Shown here one piece after another: positions 26,254 to 35,212 of a DNA stretch of 64,000 bases (positions are counted from its first letter, which is position 1; every line of letters starts with the position of its first letter). The stretch comes from CAYXZQ01 sp963717515 (GTDB lineage Archaea > Nanobdellota > Nanobdellia > Woesearchaeales > DSVV01). The stretch spans positions 868,001 through 932,000 of the forward strand of contig OY970338.1 in the NCBI GenBank assembly GCA_963717515.1. Direction: 5' to 3'. Below the pieces are notes generated by a model, which saw only the letters and a list, made by a program, of their open reading frames with translations, searched no databases and was not told the origin of the DNA. The position numbers and the translations under genes are program-made.

Positions 26254-26865
26254 ATGATAATTGCGACTGCAATCTTTTTAATGCTGCTCTCTCTGACATT
26301 GGCATTTCTTGAGATAGAGATTGAAGGAAATACCGGCTGGGCCGAACACCTTCCGACATGGTACAGAAAATCAAGGGTCTTCACATTTTTCAACGGCGAC
26401 AAGCCCCTTACAGGTTACCATCTCTTCCTGCTGGCATTCCTCCTATTGATGTTCCATATCGGGTTTTTTGCGGGCCTTCCCTGGTCTTTGCCTGCAGAGC
26501 TGGAAGTTTTGTCATATTACATGATACTCCTCACTGCGGAAGACTTCCTTTGGTTCGCTTTCAATCCGCATTTCGGGCTCAAGAATTTCAAAAAAGACAG
26601 GATATGGTGGCATCATGGCAACAGGTGGTTCTTCGGACTGTTTCCACTCAGCTATGCTGTGTCTGTTATCGTGACGATATTCATGAATTATATTTCTTCA
26701 GCCATAGCCAATGACCTGAACATCTTTTTCAGCTATCTTTATGTCCTCGGAATACTTGCGGTACTGGTCATCATGGCATCTCTGCTCTTGCCTTCTGTTT
26801 ATGGAAAATGGCATCGCGAGATGCGCAAGAAAGACGACAGGAATGAGTTCGATATATTCCATTAG
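26254..26865 (+). CDS. Integral membrane protein, 203 aa
   Basis: Five or six hydrophobic segments. Conserved-looking polar motifs are FLEIEIEGNTGWAEHLPTWYR after helix 1, LTAEDFLWFAFNPHFGL and RIWWHHGNRWFFGLFPLSY. The Glu, Asp and His residues near the membrane face could form a metal site, but the family is not one I can name with certainty. TATA element (CATATAAACC) about 25 bases before the ATG. Confidence 0.7.
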   Translation: MIIATAIFLMLLSLTLAFLEIEIEGNTGWAEHLPTWYRKSRVFTFFNGDKPLTGYHLFLLAFLLLMFHIGFFAGLPWSLPAELEVLSYYMILLTAEDFLWFAFNPHFGLKNFKKDRIWWHHGNRWFFGLFPLSYAVSVIVTIFMNYISSAIANDLNIFFSYLYVLGILAVLVIMASLLLPSVYGKWHREMRKKDDRNEFDIFH

Positions 26866-26924
26866 GCAGGTCATCAACTCAAAAGGCAATTTATTTAAAT
26901 GATAGATCCTGTTAATTACTTAAG

Positions 26925-27524
26925 ATGCCGGCAGACAAGAACAGGCCCAAGATTTCCGAACTCATAAGGCACGAGACTAAGAAGCATTCGCTGATGAAAT
27001 TTGGAGGGTTTGTGCTCATAGTCATAATATATTTCATCTACATGTCAGCAAAGCTCGGTGCAAAGGCAGGGATAACCGTGACGTTTTTGACATGGTCGTT
27101 CTTTGTCTTCTGCACACCCATTGCAGACGCTGGTTTTCTCCTCGCATTCCCTGTGAGGGTGCTTACAGGCATCAGGATGATGTACACCCAGATATTCTCG
27201 TTCTTCATCGCCTTCGGCCTCAACCTTTATGCCTTCTACAGGACACCATCAATATATGACAGCACAATCATGCTGAATCTGTTCTATCATATACTCTCGC
27301 AGCCATTCCCTTTCTGGGGCATCATCCTGCTGTCACTCGTGGGAACACTCCTGTCCATATATTTCGGCGATGAGCTTGTCGATGTATCGTCGCATAAGCA
27401 GCGCGAGAAGTATCACAGGCACCTGAGCAAGTACCAGGTGATCGTGTTCGTCTTCCTGATGGGCATGACAATTGTACTATATAAGTTCCTGCTGAGCAGG
27501 CTTGGTGTCAACATTCCGCTGTGA
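26925..27524 (+). CDS. Integral membrane protein, 199 aa
   Basis: Five hydrophobic segments. Motifs: TWSFFVFCTPIADAGFLLAFPVRVLTG in the first half, and YFGDELVDVSSHKQREKYHRH, a polar cytoplasmic loop, in the second. The PIADAGFLLAFPVR stretch looks like a conserved core. Function not recognised. ATG follows TTTATTTAAATG by about 28 bases. Confidence 0.7.
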   Translation: MPADKNRPKISELIRHETKKHSLMKFGGFVLIVIIYFIYMSAKLGAKAGITVTFLTWSFFVFCTPIADAGFLLAFPVRVLTGIRMMYTQIFSFFIAFGLNLYAFYRTPSIYDSTIMLNLFYHILSQPFPFWGIILLSLVGTLLSIYFGDELVDVSSHKQREKYHRHLSKYQVIVFVFLMGMTIVLYKFLLSRLGVNIPL

Positions 27525-27543
27525 CTGAAATCAGGATTGCCTA

Positions 27544-28101
27544 TCAGATGATGAATGGCACAAGTGCTTTTACCTTTTTTTTATACTCAGGGTAAACATC
27601 CCTGAAATGTCTCGTCATTAGCCTCTCTTCCTGAAATATCCTCATGACAGTGCCCACCAGCAGTAATGCAAGGCCTATGAATCCTCCCAGGTTTCCAATC
27701 ACAAGCATAGTCCCGATGAACATCAGGAGATAGCCTGAATATATCGGGTGCCTGACATACATGTAGGGACCTGATATCACCAGCTCATGCCCTTTCTTGA
27801 AGTCGATCGAGTTGCTCCAGTTCCCTGCAATGGTCCTTCTTGCCCAGATGCAGATGAAAAGGCCCAGGATGCAGATTAGCGCTCCTGCCAAAGCAATACC
27901 TGGTGAATCAATCACCGGTATTTGGCTGATATGAAACCAGTCCGGCCTGATGAGCAGTACAAACGCAAAGCCATACAGGAACTGGGCCAGGACCTTAAAC
28001 AGGGTGATAGGCCTTTCTTCCACTTGTTTCTGGGAAAAAGAGCTGGCTATCCAGTAGATCATGAAGGCTGCCCAGCAGGCGACAACAACATAGACCATCA
28101 T
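27544..28101 (-). CDS. Isoprenylcysteine carboxyl methyltransferase (ICMT) family membrane protein
   Basis: 185 residues, about five membrane helices. The C-terminal signature VISGPYMYVRHPIYSGYLLMFIGT and the RHPxY core bind S-adenosylmethionine in this family, and EERLMTRHFRDVYPEYKKKVKAL closes it. Archaeal members are not tied to protein prenylation; they may methylate lipids or small molecules. The ATG at 28101 is chosen over a TTG at 28113. Confidence 0.85.
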   Translation of the reverse strand: MMVYVVVACWAAFMIYWIASSFSQKQVEERPITLFKVLAQFLYGFAFVLLIRPDWFHISQIPVIDSPGIALAGALICILGLFICIWARRTIAGNWSNSIDFKKGHELVISGPYMYVRHPIYSGYLLMFIGTMLVIGNLGGFIGLALLLVGTVMRIFQEERLMTRHFRDVYPEYKKKVKALVPFII

Positions 28102-28242
28102 TGATATTGCCAAGGTGTCATGACGTAAAACAGGAGGGGTTTTTATAATTTATGTTGAACAATTGATGGAGAAACCTTCATCAAGCCTGGCTCAAAATCA
28201 AGATATCCCGGCAGGATTGAACTTCGGCTTTAATCCATTGCT

Positions 28243-28437
28243 TCAGACAAGGATGAACACATCCTCGACATGCCTCTTTTTGAGCGCCCTCGCAATCCTG
28301 TGAGCGAGCTCGAGCGAGGGATTGTACCTTCCCTGCTCAAGAGAGATTATTGTCTGCCTTGTGATGTTCACCCTGTCAGCGAGCTCCTGCTGGGTCATCT
28401 TAAGTCTCTTCCTCAGCTCTGTTATTCTGGTCCTCAT
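28243..28437 (-). CDS. XRE-family helix-turn-helix regulator, 64 aa
   Basis: MRTRITELRKRLKMTQQELA then DRVNITRQTIISLEQGRYNP is a single classic Cro/C1 HTH with TQQELADRVNITRQTI. A longer frame in the same phase runs upstream but is a shadow of the next gene. The start ATG at 28437 overlaps no gene and lies eight bases after the stop of the DUF2178 protein. The pair is one operon whose promoter carries two 16-base repeats. Confidence 0.87.
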   Translation of the reverse strand: MRTRITELRKRLKMTQQELADRVNITRQTIISLEQGRYNPSLELAHRIARALKKRHVEDVFILV

Positions 28438-28445
28438 GGTATCAA

Positions 28446-28847
28446 TTACCTCAGGAGAATCCGGTAGGAGACAAAATAGACAAGCACTATCCCTGATATG
28501 AAATAGCTCATGAGGTAGGAATAAGGCATAGCGATAGGCCTGAGCCCGTCGACGACCATCAGGATGAACGCGAACATGATTATCACCATGAACGTTACCC
28601 TTGATGCCTTTGCAGCGACGAATTCCATCCTCTCGTCGACAATCCTCTTCTTCTTCAAGAACAGCTGGAGGGTCATGACCCCAAGCATCACGAAGCCCAC
28701 GTATATCATCCATGTGCCAACCGAGGTGAATCCCAGGAAGCTTTTTCCGACACCCAAGTATGCAAATGTAAGACCTGAGATTATCACGAGCAGAGCAAAC
28801 GCGTATTTCCAAGCGACCCTTTTCATGCTGATGTTTTTCGGTTGCAT
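28446..28847 (-). CDS. DUF2178-type membrane protein, 133 aa
   Basis: Four hydrophobic segments; KKKRIVDERMEFVAAKASRVTFMV between helices 2 and 3 is the DUF2178-like core (DER-x-x-x-A-x-K-A). Such proteins sit next to a short XRE regulator in many archaea. ATG at 28847 starts MQPKNISMKRV, about 28 bases after TTTAAATA; the longer frame would include the operator. Function unknown. Confidence 0.8.
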   Translation of the reverse strand: MQPKNISMKRVAWKYAFALLVIISGLTFAYLGVGKSFLGFTSVGTWMIYVGFVMLGVMTLQLFLKKKRIVDERMEFVAAKASRVTFMVIIMFAFILMVVDGLRPIAMPYSYLMSYFISGIVLVYFVSYRILLR

Positions 28848-28854
28848 ATGAAAT

Positions 28855-28906
28855 GTAAAAAATATATTACTATTTAAATGTTTCGTTTTTGTAAAAAATA
28901 TATTAC
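28855..28906. promoter_or_regulatory. Twin 16-base repeats flanking the DUF2178-XRE promoter
   Basis: GTAAAAAATATATTAC stands at 28855-28870 and again at 28891-28906, exact copies 36 bases apart, with the TATA element TATTTAAATG between them. A bound dimer at each copy would close the promoter. The natural candidate regulator is the 64-residue XRE protein of the same operon. Confidence 0.65.
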
Positions 28907-28933
28907 ATAAGCACAACTACAGATGAGTGTCTT

Positions 28934-29467
28934 TTAAGACTTAATAGATTTAGAACCACCGATCATCATCATTGTTATAATGAGAGCGAATGCGGTCAGT
29001 GCCATCATGGGAATGGTGATGTAGCCGAAATAATAGAAATAGCTTGCCGAGCATGGCACAGTGGCCGAGCATGTCAGGTTGGTTTCCAGCCTCTGGGATA
29101 TGTATTGATATATAGAGAAGATACCGCCGATGATGCTCATGGGGATTGCGTAATATCTTATATCCTTTGATTTTCTGATCAAGGCAATGCCAAGGATTAT
29201 GACCTGAGGGTACATGAAGATGCGCTGGAACCAGCAGAGCTTGCACGGAACGTATCCTGCAATCTCAGAGAAGAACAGGCTGCCGGACGTCGCAACCAAT
29301 GCGAAGATGAATGCGAAGAGGAGGGAATTCTTTTTCAGGAAACCCCGGAGCCTTCCGATAATTCCCTGCTTATTCAAGACAGCGAGCAGGAGGATAATCA
29401 AGATGAATATGCCGCCGACTAGTGTCAATGATGCCAGCAGCCATGTCACAATTGATACAATCGTCAT
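28934..29467 (-). CDS. DsbB-like disulfide bond formation membrane protein
   Basis: 177 residues. Four main helices. VPCKLCWFQRIFMYPQVIILG is the DsbB CxxC signature at helix 1-2 and LTCSATVPCSASYFYYFGY holds the second cysteine pair. It oxidises exported thiols and passes electrons to quinone. The ATG at 29467 is chosen because an earlier ATG at 29509 lies inside the TATA element (TTTATATATG). No DsbA-like thioredoxin is adjacent. Confidence 0.85.
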   Translation of the reverse strand: MTIVSIVTWLLASLTLVGGIFILIILLLAVLNKQGIIGRLRGFLKKNSLLFAFIFALVATSGSLFFSEIAGYVPCKLCWFQRIFMYPQVIILGIALIRKSKDIRYYAIPMSIIGGIFSIYQYISQRLETNLTCSATVPCSASYFYYFGYITIPMMALTAFALIITMMMIGGSKSIKS

Positions 29468-29554
29468 ATCCACAAAAACCCCCCAATAAAATGAAGAAAT
29501 ATCCGACATATATAAATGCTTTGCAACCCCATGCAGCTGCAGGTTTTAAAATTT

Positions 29555-30115
29555 TCATACAGACTCAAGTATTTCTGCGGTCTTCCTGACCCTGCCGATG
29601 CGCTCGAGGACAAAGTTCACAGAAGAATCATGCATCTCTTTTGCGAATGATGTCATGGCATCCTCTGCAAAGACCTGGTTGAACCCGTATTCATATGCGA
29701 ACCTTGCAGTGCTCTCCACACCGTAGTTCGTGGCGATGCCGCAGAGGACTATAGTGTCTATCTTCCTTCTCCTGAGCTGGAGCTCGAGATCTGTGCCGTA
29801 GAACGCACCCCACTGCTTCTTTGTTATGATGATGTCTGTATCCTGCACATCCATCTCAGGCACGAATTCAGCCCAGTCTTCAGGCATCTTCCCTCCTTTA
29901 TAGGTCTCGTCAGTTATTACATTGAGATTGTCCTTCTCGCCAAACACCACATGAACAAGGAACACAGGCATGCCCTTCTTCCTGAATATCTTTGCAAGCT
30001 TCGCTGCATTCATGATGACATCCTCAGAAGAATGCGGTTTTGTCTCTCTTCCGGCAATGCCTTTCTGGAGGTCGATGACGACCAGTGCAGAGTTTTTCAG
30101 ATCAAGTTTTTCCAT
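29555..30115 (-). CDS. Isochorismatase-like cysteine hydrolase
   Basis: 186 residues. The catalytic triad of the family is visible: Asp in ALVVIDLQKGI (about 15), Lys in IITKKQWGAF and Cys in VLCGIATNYGVESTARFAYE. These enzymes hydrolyse amide or vinyl-ether bonds (nicotinamidase, N-carbamoyl hydrolase and relatives). Own promoter. Neighbour of a nitroreductase/alcohol dehydrogenase operon on the same strand. Confidence 0.88.
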   Translation of the reverse strand: MEKLDLKNSALVVIDLQKGIAGRETKPHSSEDVIMNAAKLAKIFRKKGMPVFLVHVVFGEKDNLNVITDETYKGGKMPEDWAEFVPEMDVQDTDIIITKKQWGAFYGTDLELQLRRRKIDTIVLCGIATNYGVESTARFAYEYGFNQVFAEDAMTSFAKEMHDSSVNFVLERIGRVRKTAEILESV

Positions 30116-30202
30116 GTAAAAAAGGGGTGATTATGGAATATAAATAACTTATGGAACTTAGCTCCTTTTATCAGGGAAAATAGGAAACCCGGCAGCATAT
30201 CC

Positions 30203-30919
30203 TCATATGCCCAGCCCTTTTTGACCGTATATGTTGCGGTGAGTGAAATCATCGATGTCCCGCCTGATCCGTTTCGCATGAGGCGTTTCTTCTGCAGGAT
30301 AGCCGAGCTTGCATGTGAGGCCGATGTCCATATTCCAAGGTATTTCCAGCATCTTCTTGAATTCTTCTGAGACACCGTTGAACGCGCTCATAATATGCAC
30401 GCTTATGCCCAGCTCCTGTGCCATGAGCCAGATGTTCTCCATGACACAGCCGAGGCTGAGGAATCCGAGGACATCGCCGTCTGATGCAGGCGCCCTTTTA
30501 GTGGAGTCGTAGAGCACAATCAGGATTGTCTGCCCGCCCCTGACTGTCGAGGACAATTCTGTGGGTGCCCTCTCCTTGACTGCTTCGTCAAGAGTCGATG
30601 CATCCTGCCATTTCTTCGGGAACTGTGTGCCGAGGATGCCGACTTTCCTCTTCTCCAACTCCTCCTGTGAATGTGATAGGTAAAGAAAATTCTCCCTGAT
30701 GAACTCTTCAGAAGGCATGGACCTGATGGTGCTGATATCCTTTATCAGATTTTTGTCGTCGATGACCAGTATCTCGAAGTTCTGCATGTTATGGGCTGTC
30801 GGCGCCCACCTGGCAGCTTCAAGAATCTTTTTGAGGTCCTCATTGGAAATTTTCTTATCTCGGTCAAACTGCCCTCTTTCAGACCTGCGCTCCTGAATTA
30901 TCCTGAGTATCGAGCTCAT
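30203..30919 (-). CDS. Nitroreductase family protein, long form
   Basis: 238 residues. ERRSERGQFDRDKKISNEDL, AARWAPTAHNMQNFEILVID, GFLSLGCVMENIWLMAQELG and LTCKLGYPAEE are the FMN-fold motifs. An insert of about 50 residues (SQEELEKRKVGILGTQFPKK and following) makes it longer than the other two copies here. Its start overlaps the end of the alcohol dehydrogenase gene by four bases, so the two are coupled and may act on one substrate. Confidence 0.87.
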   Translation of the reverse strand: MSSILRIIQERRSERGQFDRDKKISNEDLKKILEAARWAPTAHNMQNFEILVIDDKNLIKDISTIRSMPSEEFIRENFLYLSHSQEELEKRKVGILGTQFPKKWQDASTLDEAVKERAPTELSSTVRGGQTILIVLYDSTKRAPASDGDVLGFLSLGCVMENIWLMAQELGISVHIMSAFNGVSEEFKKMLEIPWNMDIGLTCKLGYPAEETPHAKRIRRDIDDFTHRNIYGQKGLGI

Positions 30920-31929
30920 CCTTCCCCCATCACTAGCACTGACCTGAAATGGACTTTTGCATCCATCATCTTCCTGAATGCTTTTTCTGCATCCCTGAGC
31001 GGGAACTCCTCTATCATCGGCCTTACTCCAGCGACGACGCTGAATCGCAGGGCCTCATCAGGAGTGCCCCCGACCCAGCCCCTGATGGACTTTCCGCCAC
31101 GCATGAACTGGCCAGGTGAAATCTGCATCGGTTCCTGAGAGAATGACACAATCACCATCTCACCATCCTTGCTAAGCCCGTCGACAAGAGTTGATATGGC
31201 CTCGCTGTTCGGCGCTGTGCATAGGATGACCTTCGCCCCTCCGAGCTTCATGAGCTCCTTTGCTGGATCAGCTGATTCCGAATCAATATATATATGCGCG
31301 CCGAGCTTCTTTGCAAGGGCTTCCTTGCGCTTTCCTCTTGATATGACAGCGACCTTCATGCCGAGCTTCTTTGCATACTGAACAGCAAGATGGCCGAGCC
31401 CGCCCAACCCGTGGACAGCGACCAGGTCCCCACCTTTCATCCTTGTAGAGGTTAGGGCGCCATAGGTTGTCCTGCCTGCGCACATGAGCGGTGCAGCATC
31501 GACAGAAGAGAGCTCTTCAGGTATTTCAGTCAGCACTTCCATTCTCACGACCATGTATTCAGCATAACCACCGTCTGTCGAAAGTCCGGTCGTCAATGAC
31601 TCAACGCAGGAGCTGAACTCCCCTTTGTTGCAGGCTGAGCAATGCCCGCAATGGCCTCCATGCCACCCGACTCCGACCCTCTGACCTTCTTTCCAGTGCT
31701 TCGACGCAGAACCCATCTTTGTTATTGTACCTACAATTTCATGTCCTGGTGTCCTGGGATAGCTGAGCCCAGGGAAATGACCTGCCTGGACCAATGCATC
31801 CCCATGGCATATGCCGCATGCCTGGACCTTTATCAGGACCTCGCCATCTTTTGGCTCAGGTATATCCTTCTCGACGAGCCTGAACGGCTTTCCAGGACCG
31901 TCGACCTGTATAGCTTTCATCTTCGCCAT
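30916..31929 (-). CDS. Zinc-dependent alcohol dehydrogenase (MDR family)
   Basis: 337 residues. The catalytic-zinc motifs are CGICHGDALVQAGHFPG and GHE in RTPGHEIVG; the structural-zinc cysteines are in HCGHCSACNKGEFSSC. The NAD(P) site is GLGGLGHLAVQYAKKLG. It oxidises alcohols or reduces aldehydes in the cytoplasm. ATG at 31929 gives MAKMKAIQV; an earlier ATG at 31944 adds five residues. First gene of the pair with the nitroreductase. Confidence 0.88.
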   Translation of the reverse strand: MAKMKAIQVDGPGKPFRLVEKDIPEPKDGEVLIKVQACGICHGDALVQAGHFPGLSYPRTPGHEIVGTITKMGSASKHWKEGQRVGVGWHGGHCGHCSACNKGEFSSCVESLTTGLSTDGGYAEYMVVRMEVLTEIPEELSSVDAAPLMCAGRTTYGALTSTRMKGGDLVAVHGLGGLGHLAVQYAKKLGMKVAVISRGKRKEALAKKLGAHIYIDSESADPAKELMKLGGAKVILCTAPNSEAISTLVDGLSKDGEMVIVSFSQEPMQISPGQFMRGGKSIRGWVGGTPDEALRFSVVAGVRPMIEEFPLRDAEKAFRKMMDAKVHFRSVLVMGEG

Positions 31930-32037
31930 GTTCAAACACCCCATTCATCATTTAATCAGCTCTCTCTAAAAACAGAACAAGCAAGAATTTATAATATTTA
32001 TGAAAGTTGCCTCATCAGGAATTAACCGCTGGAAAAA

Positions 32038-33462
32038 TCAACCCCTGCTGAAGCCTTCTTCTATAGTCGTCTCATCAGACACCATGTCGCCGAGCCTTAC
32101 ATCCTCTGTAACCCTGGTCAGCTTCCATGTGCCCCTGGAGAACCATGCTATCGCTATCAGGGCTGCAATCACATTTGAGATTGGGAATGCGTACCATATG
32201 CCTGTCTCTGCAAGACTTGTATGGTATGCGAGGAGATATGCAAGAGGAAATCTCAGCACCCATAATGAGACTATCGCTAGCATCATGGATATGAAAGTGT
32301 TGCCTGAGCCCCTGAATGCACCGTTGAGGACCTGCTGCACGCCGATGAAGCCGAATGTGAAAGCCATTATCCTAATGAACGACGCAGATAGCGAAATTGC
32401 AAAGGCATCGCCGGGTATGAATAATGCCGAGATAGGGGTCGCAAATATGAAGAGAAGGGCGCCCACCAGCGTGAGAGCTCCGAAACCAAGCCATGCGCTC
32501 AAAACTACGACTTTCTGGGCCCTGTCAATCTTGCCTGCTCCCATGTTCTGGCCGACAAGCGTTGATGTTGCCATGGACAGGCCGAGGGCCGGGATTATGA
32601 TGAATCCGAGTATCCTTGTGCCGATGCCATAGGATGCGATGACCTCTGTCCCGAATCCTGTCACCAGGACCACCATGAAAACAAGGCCGAGCGCTCTTGT
32701 CGCCTGCTCAATGGATGCAGGGAACCCGAGCCTGAACATCTTGAGCATCAGTCCGAAATCAGGCTTGAAGCTTGAACCCCTCACCTTGATGCCGAACTTT
32801 CCACTGTAAAGAACAAGAAGGCCGATTATCGCGGAAAGCGCCTGAGTGCCGATTGATGCCACAGCAGCGCCAGCGACACCGAAAGCAGGGATGATGCCAT
32901 ATCCGAATATGAACAGGGGGTCGAGGAAAAGGTTCAGGAGGACTGTGCCAAGGACTATGTACATCGGCGTGCGGACATCGCCCACACCCCTCATCAATGA
33001 CTGGAAAACCATGTATACGAACATGAAAATTATGCCCATGAACGAGATCCTCATATATGAGAGAGCGCCTGCATAGATGTCTGGCCCTGCACCCATTATA
33101 GCGAGCAGATACGGGGAGAGAGCATATCCGATAATTGATAAGATAAGGGATACAAAGAAAACCATTAGGATAGTCTGGGCTGCGACATGGTCTGTCGCCT
33201 TCCTGTTGTTCCTGCCCTTGTACTGCGCTATCAGTATCGTGCCTGCAATCGCAAGTCCGCCACCAAGAGACACAAGCAGGAATATCACAGGGAAGCTTAT
33301 CGATACAGCTGCGACTGCGTCGGCACCGAGCCTGCCCACCCAGAAGGTGTCTGTCAGCTGGTAAGCCGTCTGCAGGATGTTTGCAAATATTATTGGCACC
33401 GAGAGCATGAGCAGGGTCTTCATTATCGGCTCATTAACTAATGCATTGTCGTCTATTGCCAT
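32038..33462 (-). CDS. MATE-family multidrug efflux transporter
   Basis: 474 residues, twelve membrane helices in two related halves. TLLMLSVPIIFANILQTAYQLTDTFWVGRLG and, after the midpoint, FRLGFPASIEQATRAL are the paired MATE motifs. It exports cationic drugs or metabolites with Na+ or H+. The start at 33462 (MAIDDNALVNEP) is chosen because a TATA element lies upstream of it; 14 extra codons upstream look non-coding. Single gene. Confidence 0.9.
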   Translation of the reverse strand: MAIDDNALVNEPIMKTLLMLSVPIIFANILQTAYQLTDTFWVGRLGADAVAAVSISFPVIFLLVSLGGGLAIAGTILIAQYKGRNNRKATDHVAAQTILMVFFVSLILSIIGYALSPYLLAIMGAGPDIYAGALSYMRISFMGIIFMFVYMVFQSLMRGVGDVRTPMYIVLGTVLLNLFLDPLFIFGYGIIPAFGVAGAAVASIGTQALSAIIGLLVLYSGKFGIKVRGSSFKPDFGLMLKMFRLGFPASIEQATRALGLVFMVVLVTGFGTEVIASYGIGTRILGFIIIPALGLSMATSTLVGQNMGAGKIDRAQKVVVLSAWLGFGALTLVGALLFIFATPISALFIPGDAFAISLSASFIRIMAFTFGFIGVQQVLNGAFRGSGNTFISMMLAIVSLWVLRFPLAYLLAYHTSLAETGIWYAFPISNVIAALIAIAWFSRGTWKLTRVTEDVRLGDMVSDETTIEEGFSRG

Positions 33463-33566
33463 GCAATATTGCGAAAATCCCTCTTTTATAAAATTTATGT
33501 ACAATAAATAGACAAGGGATTTAATGCAAGAAGGTGCAGATCCATTCTGCCAGAGGAATGTTCATA

Positions 33567-33974
33567 TCATATAAGCCTGGAAGAGATATTCCGTATCTGT
33601 GTGTAGATCATTGAATACTGATCTCTTGCGCTGATAATCCTCTCCTTTGCCTGGGGCATCCTGTCTTTGTTCACATCCCTGTAAGCAATGGTCAAGCTCC
33701 TTTTCAACCGCAGAAGATCAGGTCGAAGGCCATCGATATCGCCATGCCTGATGGATTCAGACCTGAAGAGCATGCTGTCGAGAAGCCCCCTGGCCTTGAC
33801 AAGAAGCGCGAAGAATGTGAACTGGAAATGGCGGAACTGACTTAGCCTCGGGTTAACACTCTCCATGTCGAGGTTATCGCAGATATTTGCAAGTATCCCA
33901 AGAAGGTCGTCAAGGCTGCTTCCCTTCATAAGGAAATCTACCAAGTTTTCCCTGTCTTTTTTCCGGAGCCTCAT
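33567..33974 (-). CDS. Helical soluble protein, 135 aa, unknown
   Basis: It starts MRLRKKDRENLVDFLMKGSS and is rich in helices (SQFRHFQFTFFALLVKARGLLD, GLRPDLLRLKRSLTIAYRDV). It ends ISARDQYSMIYTQIRNISSRL. No motif recognised. The ATG overlaps the stop of the small membrane gene upstream by one reading step (ATGA), so the two form an operon, likely a membrane-cytoplasm pair. Confidence 0.65.
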   Translation of the reverse strand: MRLRKKDRENLVDFLMKGSSLDDLLGILANICDNLDMESVNPRLSQFRHFQFTFFALLVKARGLLDSMLFRSESIRHGDIDGLRPDLLRLKRSLTIAYRDVNKDRMPQAKERIISARDQYSMIYTQIRNISSRLI

Positions 33975-34183
33975 CTTAGCAGAATATTGTCCAGCAGGTA
34001 TAAGGATATGAAAAGTATCACCATGATAACAACAGCCATGACAGTGGCGCTGGCGATGCTGTGTGTGAGCCTCTTCGCCTTCTCCATCCGGGGAAAATGC
34101 GGGTATGTCCCCAAAAAGACCATTATCCATATGACAATCCCGCCGAGGGCTATGAACGGCAGCATGAGCAGATAATCCTGCAT
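33971..34183 (-). CDS. Two-helix membrane protein, 70 aa
   Basis: MQDYLLMLPFIALGGIVIWI, a polar loop (YPHFPRMEKAKRLTHSIA) and a second helix (TVMAVVIMVILFISLYLLD). The ATG at 34183 is preferred because AAAGGTGATAAGG lies directly before it; a longer start at 34267 is possible. A TATA element lies at about 34277-34285. Not recognised. Confidence 0.6.
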   Translation of the reverse strand: MQDYLLMLPFIALGGIVIWIMVFLGTYPHFPRMEKAKRLTHSIASATVMAVVIMVILFISLYLLDNILLR

Positions 34184-34378
34184 CCTTATCACCTTTATTA
34201 ATCCAGAAGTCATCAGCATTGGCGGTTCCGGCAAAAATCCGGGGCGGACTTCATCACCTGACCGCATGTAACCATAGCTAATATATAAATTTTGTATTTG
34301 ATTACGCTGATTGGAGAATAACGTTACATATTCATGTTAAACATCAGGTTTATAAATTTCATATCTTTCTGGAGGTCC

Positions 34379-35212
34379 ATGGAGATGTACACCTTTTCAG
34401 ACAGCCTCTTCGGTGACAGGATAGATATAAGCATATTCGATGCAGACTCCACAATGGCTGAGCTTGTGACCAGGGATGCATATGAAGAGGCATTGAGGCT
34501 GCAGAAGATATTCAACCTGTTTGACAAAGACAGCGAGCTCTCAAGGCTCAACAGGAAAAGGAAGATGAGATGCTCAAAGGAGCTCCTCGAAGTGATGGGA
34601 AGGGCACTCGAGATGTGCAGGATGACTGACGGGCTGTACGATATCTCGCTCGGGAAGCTCTTCATGAGCAGGAAATCCGGCAGAACAGAGATGATGCCTG
34701 GGTGCACTTATAAGGACATAGACATAAGGGACAAGACCGTGAGTCTTCTTCATCCAGAGGTCCTTGTTGATCTTGGAAGCATCGCAAAAGGGTACATTGT
34801 CGACAGGGTCGTTGAATTCATGAGAAATAGCGGCGTCGAGAACGGCCTTGTCAATGGAAGGGGGGACCTTCGGGTGTTCGGAGAAAGAGAACATATCGCA
34901 CAGATCCAGCATCCAAGAGAAAAGGGAAAGATAATAGGGGAAATCAGGATCAAGGATGAGGCAATCGCAACATCGGGCGACTACAGCCAATACTTGGACG
35001 GATATACGGATTCCCATATAATCAACAACAAGAGATTCTCTTCAGTGACAGTCGTTGCCGGAACAGCGGAGCTTGCTGACATGCATGCAACATCATTCTC
35101 AGTTATAGATGACGATGGAATAAAAAAATTATTAAATAATAATAAAAACCTGAAAGCGGTCACATTTGACAAGGATATCCGGAAAAGATTCTACAATATG
35201 GAGGCAGAATGA
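34379..35212 (+). CDS. apbE: ApbE family FAD:protein FMN transferase
   Basis: 277 residues. Family motifs in order: LFDKDSELSRLNR (the DxxSxxSxLN region), GLYDISLGKL, VDLGSIAKGYIVDRV, GLVNGRGDLRVFG, EAIATSGDYSQY and GTAELADMHATSFS (metal and FAD site). ApbE proteins attach FMN to Ser/Thr of extracytoplasmic redox proteins. The ATG at 34379 follows CTGGAGGTCC; a TATA element GTTTATAAAT is at about 34349-34358. No signal peptide or lipobox is seen on this copy. It overlaps the ferric-reductase-like gene by four bases. Confidence 0.88.
   Translation: MEMYTFSDSLFGDRIDISIFDADSTMAELVTRDAYEEALRLQKIFNLFDKDSELSRLNRKRKMRCSKELLEVMGRALEMCRMTDGLYDISLGKLFMSRKSGRTEMMPGCTYKDIDIRDKTVSLLHPEVLVDLGSIAKGYIVDRVVEFMRNSGVENGLVNGRGDLRVFGEREHIAQIQHPREKGKIIGEIRIKDEAIATSGDYSQYLDGYTDSHIINNKRFSSVTVVAGTAELADMHATSFSVIDDDGIKKLLNNNKNLKAVTFDKDIRKRFYNMEAE

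Noticed and set aside
28438..28812. Long N-terminal extension of the XRE frame
   Set aside because: It overlaps the DUF2178 gene in another frame and shows no homology; only the last 64 codons are a real HTH.
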